Source: Porphyridium purpureum (lineage: Eukaryota > Rhodophyta > Bangiophyceae > Porphyridiales > Porphyridiaceae). From it: a stretch of DNA of 64,000 nucleotides. This document shows positions 39,613 to 48,719 of the stretch, one piece after another. The translations under genes were made by a program, and so were the position numbers. Position 1 is the stretch's first letter, and the number at the start of each line of letters is the position of its first letter. The stretch is from the NCBI GenBank assembly GCA_008690995.1, contig VRMN01000001.1:744001-808000 (forward strand), read 5' to 3'. The notes below the pieces were generated by a model. It was given only the letters and a program-made list of their open reading frames with translations, made no database searches and had not been told where the DNA came from.

Positions 39613-40413
39613 ATGGCGTTTGTAGCGTATAGTCTGAGCACTACTGGCAGCGCCGCCCGGACGGCATGGACGTGCCCTTCCACTCAGGGGCTTGGCATCA
39701 GACTGGGGCGTGGATCCGGTGGACGTGCACGCGCGAAGCCAGTCCCGTCATCGCTGGCGCGGTGGACAGCGTCGATGCAGCTCAGTGAGCGGGTGAATTA
39801 TGTCGTGGAGGTGCCCATCAAGTCATCTGTGGCGTTGTCTGCAGGAGAGATGTTGTTGCATGAGCGCTGGCTAAGTAATGTACCGCTTGATCAGGAGCGC
39901 CGTGCCACGTCCGTGCAGCTGATCGCGGATTTGACGAGCAATCAACTTTCCGTAGGTGCCTTTGGTATTGTCGGTGCCCAGATTGGCACCGCGAAGAGTG
40001 ATTTGGTGCAAACGCTGGTGCTCGGCGATCCGCTGTATGAACAAGGAAGGTACGCAATCGCAGAGGCGTCAGTGCGGCAGTGGCGGCCCGTCGTGAAGGA
40101 AAAGCTGAACGTTCTGCTCAAGGGTTCCGGTCCCGTTTTCTGCTTTACGGGTATTGATCGGCCAGGTTGCAGAGAGCTGCGAGCGTCCACTCGGCCAAGA
40201 CATTTGGCATTTCTCTCCAGCTCGGGAATACCGGCACTGGGAGGCCCCCTGTTAAGTGACACAGACGGCGGTCCTGTTGGTAGTCTAGTCGTCATCCAAA
40301 GCCTGACCGAGCAGACTGCAGCTACATTGTTTGCCCATGATCCATATGCACAGGAAGGTCTGTTTGCGTACACTCTCATCCGCGGTCTGGCTCGTGTTCG
40401 TGGTGCTTTCTAA
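39613..40413 (+). CDS. YCII-domain protein with organelle-targeting leader
   Basis: The 266-residue protein ends with a YCII (YciI-like) domain. Its closing segment, GGPLLSDTDGGPVGSLVVIQ...AATLFAHDPYAQEGLFAYTLI, is typical: a ferredoxin-like fold with a conserved His-Asp-Pro (AHDPY). The preceding FCFTGIDRPGCRELRASTRP segment carries the Arg-x-x-H-like part (RHLAFL). The first about 60 residues are Ser/Thr/Arg/Gly-rich, as in plastid transit peptides. A longer frame from 39439 would overlap the uS10m coding region and is not used. The function of the family is poorly known, and no reaction is assigned. Confidence 0.8.
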   Translation: MAFVAYSLSTTGSAARTAWTCPSTQGLGIRLGRGSGGRARAKPVPSSLARWTASMQLSERVNYVVEVPIKSSVALSAGEMLLHERWLSNVPLDQERRATSVQLIADLTSNQLSVGAFGIVGAQIGTAKSDLVQTLVLGDPLYEQGRYAIAEASVRQWRPVVKEKLNVLLKGSGPVFCFTGIDRPGCRELRASTRPRHLAFLSSSGIPALGGPLLSDTDGGPVGSLVVIQSLTEQTAATLFAHDPYAQEGLFAYTLIRGLARVRGAF

Positions 40414-40642
40414 ATGAAAATGATGTCGATATGAATGTCGAATATGCAGAGTCCTTCTGCATTGTGAGATCATCCTAGAAGAGAAGCCTTGGGATCAATT
40501 ATGACGACACGCCCAACTATCACGCCTTCAGCTGTGTCCTTTGACATTTAGTCCTGTCGCACGTGACTCGAGAGCGCGCAGCCTCGCGCGGCAGTACGCG
40601 ACAAGGACGATTTCTTCACGATTATACACCTTGAACGCGAGT

Positions 40643-41863
40643 TTATTTGCGCAAAAGAATATTCAGAATTACCGTGGCAATGAGGCCCACAAAGACAAGA
40701 AAGACCACACTATTAGATGCCTTTTCTTTCTCAGTCAAGAGCCCCATTTCTTCCCGTATTTTGCGCTCTTTCGCGAGGCCTACCTCAGAGTAGCTTGTGT
40801 CGTATCGATCCGGCGTGAGCGCCGCAAAGTCCGGGAGCTTAAAGTCCATCACTTTGAGCCCTTCTCGGCTGGTATCGACCTTGAGCGCGTCCATGGCTTG
40901 AAACCCAAACGCGAGTTGTTTCACCTTGGATCTAATGTCAGAATACGGAGAGCGCCTCAGTTCCCCGTACAGCTCGCGTGCGCGCTCGCTGTTGCCGAGA
41001 ATTTCATTAGTCAACGCAAGCTCAAGATACACGTCGCCACCTAGACGGGAAAGTGGTGAAACATAGTCTAATACACTTTCGAGCGCTTCTACAGCTTCGT
41101 AGGGTCTGCTCTTGAACACCATCACGCGCGCCAAATCTAATTTTGCTTTGATCTCTTCTCGATGTTCCTCCTCCTTCTCCACATCGATTCCCATGGCTTT
41201 CCTGTACGCCGCCAACTTTTTCCGCGTTTCCTCTTGCTTCTTCAGTTCCTCTTCGTTCGAAAGATCAACTCCACCAGTAGGCAGGTTCTTGCCCCCGCCA
41301 TACGCTGATGAAATATTCTTCGGTCGCGGAAACACGCCCCACGTTGACACTTTTGGCTGATGGAAGGGCTTATCGTCGGGCGCACTTGCCTTGGCGGTCC
41401 CCGAGCTGGCGCCAGACATGAAGGCTTCTGCAGCGCGCATTTCTTGAAGAAGCACGTCCTCGAGCTTCTTCTGTCCCGCCTCTGAGCGCAAAGCATCATC
41501 CACGTCTTTGTCACCGCTCTCTGGAATCGAGCCTTCTCTCAGCTCCGTACCATGGCCTCCGGTTGCGCCTCCTTTCCCGCTCCGCTTCAATTTTGAAATC
41601 AGCGCCTCGATTTCGCGTGCGCGCTCCGGGCCTACCCCAGCATCGTTCGCGTTTGTTTTCCGCTGAGCCACAATCACCGCACACGTGCGCCGCGTGCGCG
41701 CTTGTCCTGGCCGGGCGTGACCAACTTTCTGACGCTGCGGGGCCTGCCCAGCATCTGTGTCATCGAGTCTCAGCAGATTCTTCAGCAGGGATCCCGAACC
41801 CACGAACGCCAGTGCAATCTGCTGCTGCGGCGGCGGCGGCGGCGGCGGCTGATGTTGCTGCAT
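40643..41863 (-). CDS. TPR-like protein with C-terminal membrane anchor, probably plastid
   Basis: The 406-residue product starts with MQQHQPPPPPPPQQQ, encoded by a GCC/CGG repeat, and an Arg-rich leader. A coiled-coil-like charged region follows, with the block FPRPKNISSAYGGGKNL. A helical TPR-like segment (LDLARVMVFKSRPYEAVEAL, VYLELALTNEILGNSERARE) comes next, and one hydrophobic helix (VVFLVFVGLIATVILNILL) lies just before the stop. Proteins with the PKNIS..YGGG block are known from plants and algae, but I cannot assign a function. Location in a plastid membrane is inferred from the leader and anchor. The upstream frame without ATG is not used. Confidence 0.75.
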   Translation of the reverse strand: MQQHQPPPPPPPQQQIALAFVGSGSLLKNLLRLDDTDAGQAPQRQKVGHARPGQARTRRTCAVIVAQRKTNANDAGVGPERAREIEALISKLKRSGKGGATGGHGTELREGSIPESGDKDVDDALRSEAGQKKLEDVLLQEMRAAEAFMSGASSGTAKASAPDDKPFHQPKVSTWGVFPRPKNISSAYGGGKNLPTGGVDLSNEEELKKQEETRKKLAAYRKAMGIDVEKEEEHREEIKAKLDLARVMVFKSRPYEAVEALESVLDYVSPLSRLGGDVYLELALTNEILGNSERARELYGELRRSPYSDIRSKVKQLAFGFQAMDALKVDTSREGLKVMDFKLPDFAALTPDRYDTSYSEVGLAKERKIREEMGLLTEKEKASNSVVFLVFVGLIATVILNILLRK

Positions 41864-42150
41864 GGCTCGGTCAACGCGAACGACTATCCACGCCAAACCT
41901 TCGACCCACCCTCCAACCTTCGGTGCGAGGAGGGCGCTCAATTCTTCTGGCGCCTCCGATTCTAATTTGAACGGTACCTATAAAGTACAGTGCGAGTTGA
42001 ATTGGTTGAGCGAGTCGCAGCTGCTCAGGAATGCTTGACCTGCATGACCGTGCGGACGAGCGTTGGTCTTTTACAGTGAGGACGCATTGACGAGTTGAGT
42101 TTCAGTATCCAGTGGAAAGAAAGCTCTAGGACAAAGTGAGAGAAGAGTGG

Positions 42151-43755
42151 CTACAAGTTAGCTTGTGAACGGCGCCTGAACGGACTTGAGCGGGATATGT
42201 ACGTGCGGAACACGTGGGCGACCAGCCGGATGGTGAAGTACGGGCAGAAGAGTACAAACCACATGGCGTGCGCCGAGGCGTACTGGCTGGACCGGGCCAG
42301 CATGAGGGCAATGGGGGCGGTGCATGCACCGGCGACCAACAGGGAGAGCGCGTTGAATGAGAAGTCCGACGCGGCGTAACTGAACGAGTCGTACAGCCAG
42401 ACCAAGCAAAACATCGGGAAGACACAGAGTAGCATTCGCATCACAGACAGCGCCTTGAGCTGCACCTGTGCGTCCGTCGCCATGATCTGCAGCCACTTGG
42501 GCATGGCAAACTGAGCCACGACTGCAATGGCGGAGCTCAGCGCAAGCGAGATAGCCACCAGTCGCGGAATGAACGCCCTCGCCGTCGCATGCGAAGTGTC
42601 TTCGACAAGATGCTTGGTGCACAGAATTTGCCCTGCTACACTGAGCGGTTCATGCAAGAATGTGAGAAACAGAAACGTAGACAGAACCAGCTGATGGCTG
42701 GCAATCTCGATCAGACCCATGCGCGTGATCAATGAGGACATGAATGTCCACACGCCAAGGTTCGAAACTTGTCGCACCAACAGAGCCCAGCTCGATTGCA
42801 TAAAGGCCATGACCTCCGAACGCTTAATGGGAGCCTGCGCCGTTTGGGCGGCATGTAACCCAAAGGTGTCTGGCCTGCGAAGCACATCCACGACGTATGC
42901 AATTGCGCCACATATTTGTGCAATGGACGTAGCAATCGCGGCACCGCGTAGCCCCATCTTCAGGGGACCAAACATCAGCAGCGGGTCCAGCACAAGGTTG
43001 ATGATTCCAATGAGCATTGAGATGCGAAAAGGCGTGACTGTATCCTGGACCCCGCGGTGCGCGCCATCGAGACACAAGAGCAGAAACATGAAGGGTAGTG
43101 CGACAATGCGCGCGCGAAAGTAAGCAAGAGCGTCACCAATAATTAGCTCTGTTGCGCCCATCGCGCTCAGCAATGGCCGCGCAAAGACAAACGACAAGAG
43201 GGCCAAAATTGTGCCCATACCCAGCGCTACGCTGGCAGACAACCGAACGGCGCGTGCGACGCCTGGCAGATCCTTTTTTGCGCTCGCGCGAGTCACCAAA
43301 AGCGCCGGCGAAATGGTGTACATGGGCTGAAACGTTGCAAAAATGAAGCTTGTGAGTGCACTGCATGGACCCATGGCTGCGAGCGGTCTAAGGCCCAAGC
43401 GGCCTACGCACGCCGTGTCCACAAGCGTCAGAAACGGATCGACGAGCAAGGAGCCCAGCGCCGGCACAGCCAGGCTCCAGACTTCATCATCGAAAGGCGA
43501 CTTCCTCCACGACAACTGCCAGAACTGACCTTCAGCGCGTGAGTCAATCAAAGGCTGCGGAAGATCTAGCGACGATGGTGGTGAGAGCGAATCCTCCGGG
43601 CTCTTTCTGTTCATCCAGAGGCCCCTGCTCCTGCCGCGTGCTCGACCGTGTTTAGATATCGCGAATTGAATCGATCCAAAGAAGCAAATATCTGCGCCTG
43701 ATGCACGTGTTCGCGCACCAGTGCGCCACTGTCCATGCGATTGAAAGGCCTGCAT
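42151..43755 (-). CDS. MATE-family multidrug and toxin extrusion transporter
   Basis: The 534-residue protein has twelve predicted membrane helices in two similar halves. The helices begin near EVWSLAVPALGSLLVDPFLT, with the VDTACVGRLG motif and an N-terminal extension of about 90 residues. The GPLKMGLRGAAIATSIAQ block and the LDGAHRGVQDT loop place it with plant DTX/EDS5-like proteins, several of which sit in plastid membranes. MATE proteins exchange organic substrates for H+ or Na+; the substrate here is unknown. The N-terminus could target the plastid. Divergent from MED18 with 199 nt between starts. Confidence 0.92.
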   Translation of the reverse strand: MQAFQSHGQWRTGARTRASGADICFFGSIQFAISKHGRARGRSRGLWMNRKSPEDSLSPPSSLDLPQPLIDSRAEGQFWQLSWRKSPFDDEVWSLAVPALGSLLVDPFLTLVDTACVGRLGLRPLAAMGPCSALTSFIFATFQPMYTISPALLVTRASAKKDLPGVARAVRLSASVALGMGTILALLSFVFARPLLSAMGATELIIGDALAYFRARIVALPFMFLLLCLDGAHRGVQDTVTPFRISMLIGIINLVLDPLLMFGPLKMGLRGAAIATSIAQICGAIAYVVDVLRRPDTFGLHAAQTAQAPIKRSEVMAFMQSSWALLVRQVSNLGVWTFMSSLITRMGLIEIASHQLVLSTFLFLTFLHEPLSVAGQILCTKHLVEDTSHATARAFIPRLVAISLALSSAIAVVAQFAMPKWLQIMATDAQVQLKALSVMRMLLCVFPMFCLVWLYDSFSYAASDFSFNALSLLVAGACTAPIALMLARSSQYASAHAMWFVLFCPYFTIRLVAHVFRTYISRSSPFRRRSQANL

Positions 43756-43954
43756 AACAGTCGCTAGAAGTCAACACAAGGGACGATCCTCTCGTTCTCT
43801 TTCTTCGAGCCAAAGGACGCAAGGGTCGAAAGTCGGAATTCTCAGAAACAGCTCACGAGCCAGGTAAACAAATGTAAGTCTCGCAGCGAAACCAGTTAAT
43901 AATAGATGTCGCTTTGGCGACGTGTGCGGGAGGAACGTCACGGGTGGCAACATC

Positions 43955-44720
43955 ATGGCGGCGACGCAAGATTCCATCAAGACAGAGCAGGTGCTTGTGC
44001 GCGGCACAGTGGCGGGCATCGATGCAGATGCCGTGCTGACGTTGCTGCAGGCGCTGGTCGGTGACTACGGACATCTAGGCGCATTTCGCACGCACGAGCG
44101 CGTATTCTCATCAGCGGGCGAGAAAAACTTGAAGTGGTACCCGGTGCATGTGACGCACAGGCTACGCTACTCGTCGGGATACCCGGAACTGTTTCCATAC
44201 ACTATCAAGTACTATGGACGCCCAGACCCGCGGCAGCCACTTCCGTGCGTGAAGCGACCCGTTCTAGAGTCGAACAGTGTGTCCGATCCTGTACCGCTGC
44301 TCAAGGGTATGGGATGCGAGTTTGCCTTTGAGTACGTGCGCCAAGGATACAGCTTCCGCGCGCATAATCTCAATGTGGATTTTTATGAAATCCAGAAGCT
44401 GCAGACGCCCGGTGACCCGACCCGAACAGTCAAACTTATGGGCGATGAGGACGAGGAAGACGTTGTTGAGGAGCTCCGAGGTGAGAACCTCTGGATCTTA
44501 GACGTCTGGAGCTCAAGCAAAGATACTCGGGGCCCAGTTTCTGCAGCAGACGTTCAGGTACGTTTCTTTGATTTTCTTTTTGTGACTGTGCCCCAAACAG
44601 CTCAACCTTCGCAAGGACGCGAAAGTGGCTTATATGCACATTGGTATTTGTTCCCTGCCGGTGATGACACCTGTCGAGAAAGCGACTTGGCGTCGTGACG
44701 CTGAGCAACCGGAGTACTGA
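43955..44720 (+). CDS. MED18: Mediator complex subunit 18, with a 43-nt intron
   Basis: Head-module subunit of Mediator, linking transcription factors to RNA polymerase II in the nucleus. The product (240 residues after splicing) has family blocks: VLVRGTVAG at the start, FRTHERVFSS, and LLKGMGCEFAFEYVRQGYSF, which parallels the human MEMGFRMDHEFVAKGHLFR region. The strand LWILDVWSSS follows. The first exon (43955-44557) ends CAG|GTACGT; the intron (44558-44600) is only 43 nt and ends CAAACAG. Exon 2 (44601-44720) adds LNLRKDAKVAYMHIGICSLP and a short tail to TGA, in phase 0. Without splicing, the frame runs into an unrelated tail to 44698. The ATG at 43955 is preferred over the frame's upstream extension. 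Confidence 0.82.
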
Positions 44721-45659
44721 CACTTTTTGATTTATTCGTTCGAGACACTTCACTTTTCACATTTTCATCACTGGACATATCGCCATATCATGTGCACCTA
44801 GGCATTCGCGCGCATGCTGCACCCGAGAGTCGTGCTGCGTGGTGCTCAGTCATGAGCGCTCCGCGCGTCCTTGCACATCGTAGCCAACCTCCGTCACAAG
44901 AAACGGGCGTGCGACTTGCCACTCGCCGTTCTTGCTGCCGTGCGCCAGTCCCGTTGATTGCCTTCTTGGTCTGGAACGAATTTTAGGCTCATCATTATCT
45001 CGGCAGTACACCACACGTGTGATAAAGAACCAGCGCGTCAGCTCTCAAAGCCATCACATTCTCTCGCGCACATGGAGCCGCGGCCCAATCGATCTAGCGT
45101 ACTAAGAAGCATACTCTGGCTGCTCAGTGAGTGGGTTTCGCGTGATGAGCCACGTGACGCAAGGAAGAAAATTGAGCCAACTCTGTATACAAGCGTGAAA
45201 GCGTTCCGCCTTGGAGGTTCTATCTGCTACCGGCTGCTGTTCAGACCATGGTCTGTTGTACCACTTTGGCGATGGAAGCAGCATTCAAGACCGTCGCGTG
45301 GTCTGTTGACTCGGTCGAAGTCCCCAGGCTACCTTTCAAAAGTTGAGATCCCATATTGTGTTGTGCTGTTGGAGATCATGTTTCTGTTTGCCGTGTGAGT
45401 CTCGAAGATCCGGAGCAGGCAACTAGTTGTTCATCTCGCTGGTTCGTTCAGCACAAATGAGTTGCCATCGCCCCAAACGGTAAATGAATAATTCGCAGTA
45501 CACCCATGTACAGTCTGTGTGAAAATTAAAATAATGGCAGGACTGTACTTTTTTAATGTGGGTTGGTGTTGGACGAGGATGGAGCGACGATGGTCGGTGG
45601 GTGTGGGGGAAAGAAGATACTGTTGCGTGGATCGGTGTGGACGGTTCGGTGGTGGTAGA
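44721..45659. other. Intergenic region upstream of POP7
   Basis: No gene is supported in about 940 nt. A frame from an ATG at 45072 (about 108 codons, plus strand) has no family resemblance. Copies of the recurrent motif occur at 45508-45514 (GTACAGT) and 45542-45548 (ACTGTAC), 110-150 nt before the POP7 start. Confidence 0.35.
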
Positions 45660-46315
45660 ATGGCTCGGAAGCGTGCTGGAGACGACGCCGAGTGGCAAGC
45701 GCTGGACGCAGAAGATCATGGAGTGCGAGAGTCTGCTTTGGAGAACGATGAGCGGCTGGATGCAGAAGGAAGGAACGAGGCTGACGGAGACGACACGTCT
45801 CGCCTGCGAGATGAACGATTATGTGCGTGTATTTGTGATCTTTAAATTAGGCCTTGTTGTGGCTTCGCAATGCTGCGCTCGAAGGGAGTCCGGAAATGCT
45901 GACCTCTGATCCTTGTTGTTGTCTGTGGAACGGACCTTCCTCTCTGATTGTGTGCTGCGGTTTAGACGAATTCCATAAGCGCGTGCCACAGCGAGCGCAT
46001 GCGCATGTAAACGAAATCTACGTGAGCCGTGGGACGCGATTCGGGGCTCTGTTTGCACGCGCGCTGCATCTGCTACTGAACAAGCGCGAGCCCGAAGTCG
46101 TCATTCACGGCATGGGCGCCGCGACGCAGACGGCGTGCGAGCTGGCCCTCAAGCTCACCCGCGACGTGGCCGAGTGCCAGCTCCTCCTTGCCGTGCACAC
46201 GCACACAGTCACTGTTATCGACGACTTTGAGCCAGTCCAGCCAGGCCTGCCGCTTGTCACGCGCTCGCGCAACGTCTCGGCCGTGCGCATCCGCGTGTAC
46301 CGCGCGTCATCATAG
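45660..46315 (+). CDS. POP7: RNase P/MRP subunit Rpp20 (POP7), one intron
   Basis: Alba-family protein subunit of nuclear RNase P and RNase MRP, which process tRNA and rRNA precursors. Exon 2 encodes the whole domain: KRVPQRAHAHVNEIYVS, VVIHGMGAATQTACELALKL, and the end TRSRNVSAVRIRVYRA, matching human RPP20 blocks (NDIYV, IYIHGLGLAINRA, TRIRNNSAIHIRVFR). The frame reaches upstream through an acceptor (GCGGTTTAG at 45957-45965). A GTGCGT donor at 45823 joins an acidic, charged exon 1 (45660-45822, MARKRAGDDAEWQAL...) in phase; the intron is 143 nt and the product 170 residues. The domain is certain; the exon 1 assignment is good but inferred. Confidence 0.82.
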
Positions 46316-46427
46316 AAACAGCTCGGACTGTACTTTCCATTCTCCATCTCCGTCCGCAAGCGCCAGCGTTGTTTGTCTGAGTTGCCTGGTGTTCGTTGTC
46401 GAGAGGATCTCCGTTGGCCAGACCATC

Positions 46428-48314
46428 ATGCGGTTCCATGTGATGCGCGCGCTCGCGCCCTGCAGGTTTGCCTCGTACTCAAAGCTCGGGCTGGCCAACA
46501 GGCGCGCGTTCTCTGCTTCCACTGGCTCGCTCAATTTGATGGCGGCGGCTGCTACGGCTGCGAACCAGCATGCCGATTCTCGTCGGAGGTATGGCGCCGC
46601 GCTGGGCATGTTGACTGCGCTTGGAAGTGCCGTCACACTCGACACCTACTTACACAGCATGAACGCAGAAGAGCACCCCCGAGGTGTAAAGTGTGACGCT
46701 GGCGCCGGGAGCTCAAGAAAGGCGGCAGAGAATGGAGCAGCAACGATCAACGTGGAACACGATGTCGAGATGAACAACTGGTCTGACACGTTCCGCGTCA
46801 ATATTACCCGCGTGTACCGGCCGGAATCGGAACAAGAGCTGGTAGCACTTTTCGAACAAGTGCAAGGGGAAGGAATTAGCTTGAGGCCTGTGGGTTCCGC
46901 GCTGTCGCCGAATGGGCTCGCTTTTGAACCACGAGGCATGGTGAGCATGGCTCTAATGGACAAAATTCTGGATGTAAATACCGAGAAGATGCAAGTGCGG
47001 GTCCAAGCAGGTGCAAAGGTGAGCGATGTTGTGCAGGCGCTGCGCCCGTACGGACTCACGCTGCAGAACTATGCGTCCATTGCCGAACAGCAGATCGGCG
47101 GCTTTGTCAATGCCGGCGCGCATGGCACGGGCGCCGCGATTCCGCCGGTTGACTGCCAAGTGGTCGCGATGAAACTAGTGACACCCGCGCTTGGAACCAT
47201 TCTGCTCAACGCAGATGACCATAAGGAGCTTCTAAACTTTGTGCGCGTTGGGCTCGGCACGCTCGGCATTGCCTCCGAATACACACTGCAGTGCGTGAGA
47301 GCACACGAGCTCATTGAACACACGTTTGTCGCGTCAAGGACCAAAGTGAAGGCGAACCACGAGAAGTGGCTCAAAGAGAACCAGCATATTAGATACATGT
47401 GGATTCCTTACACGGACTCTGTGGTCGTGGTTGCGTGCAACCCAGTGACTCCCGAGCTTGAAGCACAGATGAATCAACACCAGCGCAGCGATAAGGCAGG
47501 GGACCAAGCTGCGGCAGCGCAAGCAAAGGAAAGCGCTATTCAGTACTTGCGCACACTGTATGCGCACAATGACCACCGTGAGGAGATTGCATGGGAACTA
47601 CTGCGAAGCATGTCATTCCCACAACTGCGGGACAGGCTGCTTGCATGTGATCCGCTGAATGTCGAGCATGTTCAAAAGGTTAATACGCTTGAAGCTCAGT
47701 TTTGGAGCGCCAGTTCAGGCTACCGAAGGGATGTTTCGGATCGTATTCTTGGCTTTGACTGCGGCGGACAGCAGTGGGTGTCCGAGGTGGCGTTTCCCCT
47801 GCACCAGACACACGGTGATGAGTGCCCAAAGGACGTGGACCTTGTTTACATGGATTCTCTATTGAAGCTGATTGAAGAGAATCGCATCGCTGCACCCGCA
47901 CCCATTGAGCAGCGATGGACGTGTGCATCGCCGTCCGAACTATCACCTGCGTATTCTAAAGACGCCTCGGATGTGTTTTCGTGGGTGGGAATCATCATGT
48001 ACTTGCCGACGGAGGATGAGCTTCCGGGTGGCGAAGAGCGTGTGAAAGCCACGCGAAATGCGATCACGACATCATTCCAGGAGTACAGGGCTCGTTGTGC
48101 CGCTCAGCTGTGGACAAAGTATCATGCCAACGAGCACTGGGGAAAGCTGACCTTACCGTTTGAGCAGGGCCCTAACGCGGTGACCGAGTGGAAGGACTTC
48201 GTGCGACGCTCCATTGGAGAGGAGAAGTTGGAGCATTTCAATGCTTTTCGCAAAGCGTGTGATCCCAACGGAATTCTTTTAAATGACACGCTTCGGACCA
48301 TTTTTGGAGCGTGA
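46428..48314 (+). CDS. GLDH: L-galactono-1,4-lactone dehydrogenase, mitochondrial
   Basis: Last enzyme of the plant-type ascorbate pathway. It oxidises L-galactono-1,4-lactone in the mitochondrial inner membrane and passes electrons to cytochrome c. The 628-residue protein starts with an Arg/Ala/Ser-rich presequence from the ATG at 46428, then a hydrophobic stretch (LGMLTALGSAVTLDTYL). The FAD-binding half of the VAO fold has LRPVGSALSPNGLAF (about 152-166) and the NAGAHGTGAAIPPVD loop (about 228-242). The ALO-type C-terminal part ends with NEHWGKLTLP, which carries the HW-x-K motif. It lies 112 nt after POP7 on the same strand. Confidence 0.93.
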   Translation: MRFHVMRALAPCRFASYSKLGLANRRAFSASTGSLNLMAAAATAANQHADSRRRYGAALGMLTALGSAVTLDTYLHSMNAEEHPRGVKCDAGAGSSRKAAENGAATINVEHDVEMNNWSDTFRVNITRVYRPESEQELVALFEQVQGEGISLRPVGSALSPNGLAFEPRGMVSMALMDKILDVNTEKMQVRVQAGAKVSDVVQALRPYGLTLQNYASIAEQQIGGFVNAGAHGTGAAIPPVDCQVVAMKLVTPALGTILLNADDHKELLNFVRVGLGTLGIASEYTLQCVRAHELIEHTFVASRTKVKANHEKWLKENQHIRYMWIPYTDSVVVVACNPVTPELEAQMNQHQRSDKAGDQAAAAQAKESAIQYLRTLYAHNDHREEIAWELLRSMSFPQLRDRLLACDPLNVEHVQKVNTLEAQFWSASSGYRRDVSDRILGFDCGGQQWVSEVAFPLHQTHGDECPKDVDLVYMDSLLKLIEENRIAAPAPIEQRWTCASPSELSPAYSKDASDVFSWVGIIMYLPTEDELPGGEERVKATRNAITTSFQEYRARCAAQLWTKYHANEHWGKLTLPFEQGPNAVTEWKDFVRRSIGEEKLEHFNAFRKACDPNGILLNDTLRTIFGA

Positions 48315-48719
48315 TCGCACAGTTTGCACTTTCCACCGCAGAAATCGAAAGGAGAGCGTGTGCATCCAATACGGGCGTAGTCTTTGGCTTTCAGGGCATG
48401 ATGACAGTGCGAGCCAAAGAGCACCGAGTATTCTCTATGGACTTGAACACTTTATGGATCGAGGAAGTATAGCACTCTTGAGTGAAGACGTGAGAGGCAG
48501 TAGCAGACTGCCGAGGGCCGCTGCACACGAGCCATCAGATGCACACCGAGCTGAGAAAATAAAGAGGACGGCATTTGACGGTCGTTACAATGTTCTCCGG
48601 AATTACCCAAGCCGATGGAGTACTCTGCCTCCGAGAACACGAGCCACTTCCCGTCCTTTCAGTCTGAAAGAAAAACTATTTGCTGATTTCCGTCTCGTTT
48701 CCGCTGTCCGCTGCCGAAT
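48315..48719. other. Convergent 3' region of GLDH and the NELF-C/D-like gene
   Basis: 405 nt between two stop codons on opposite strands. No gene is seen. Confidence 0.4.
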
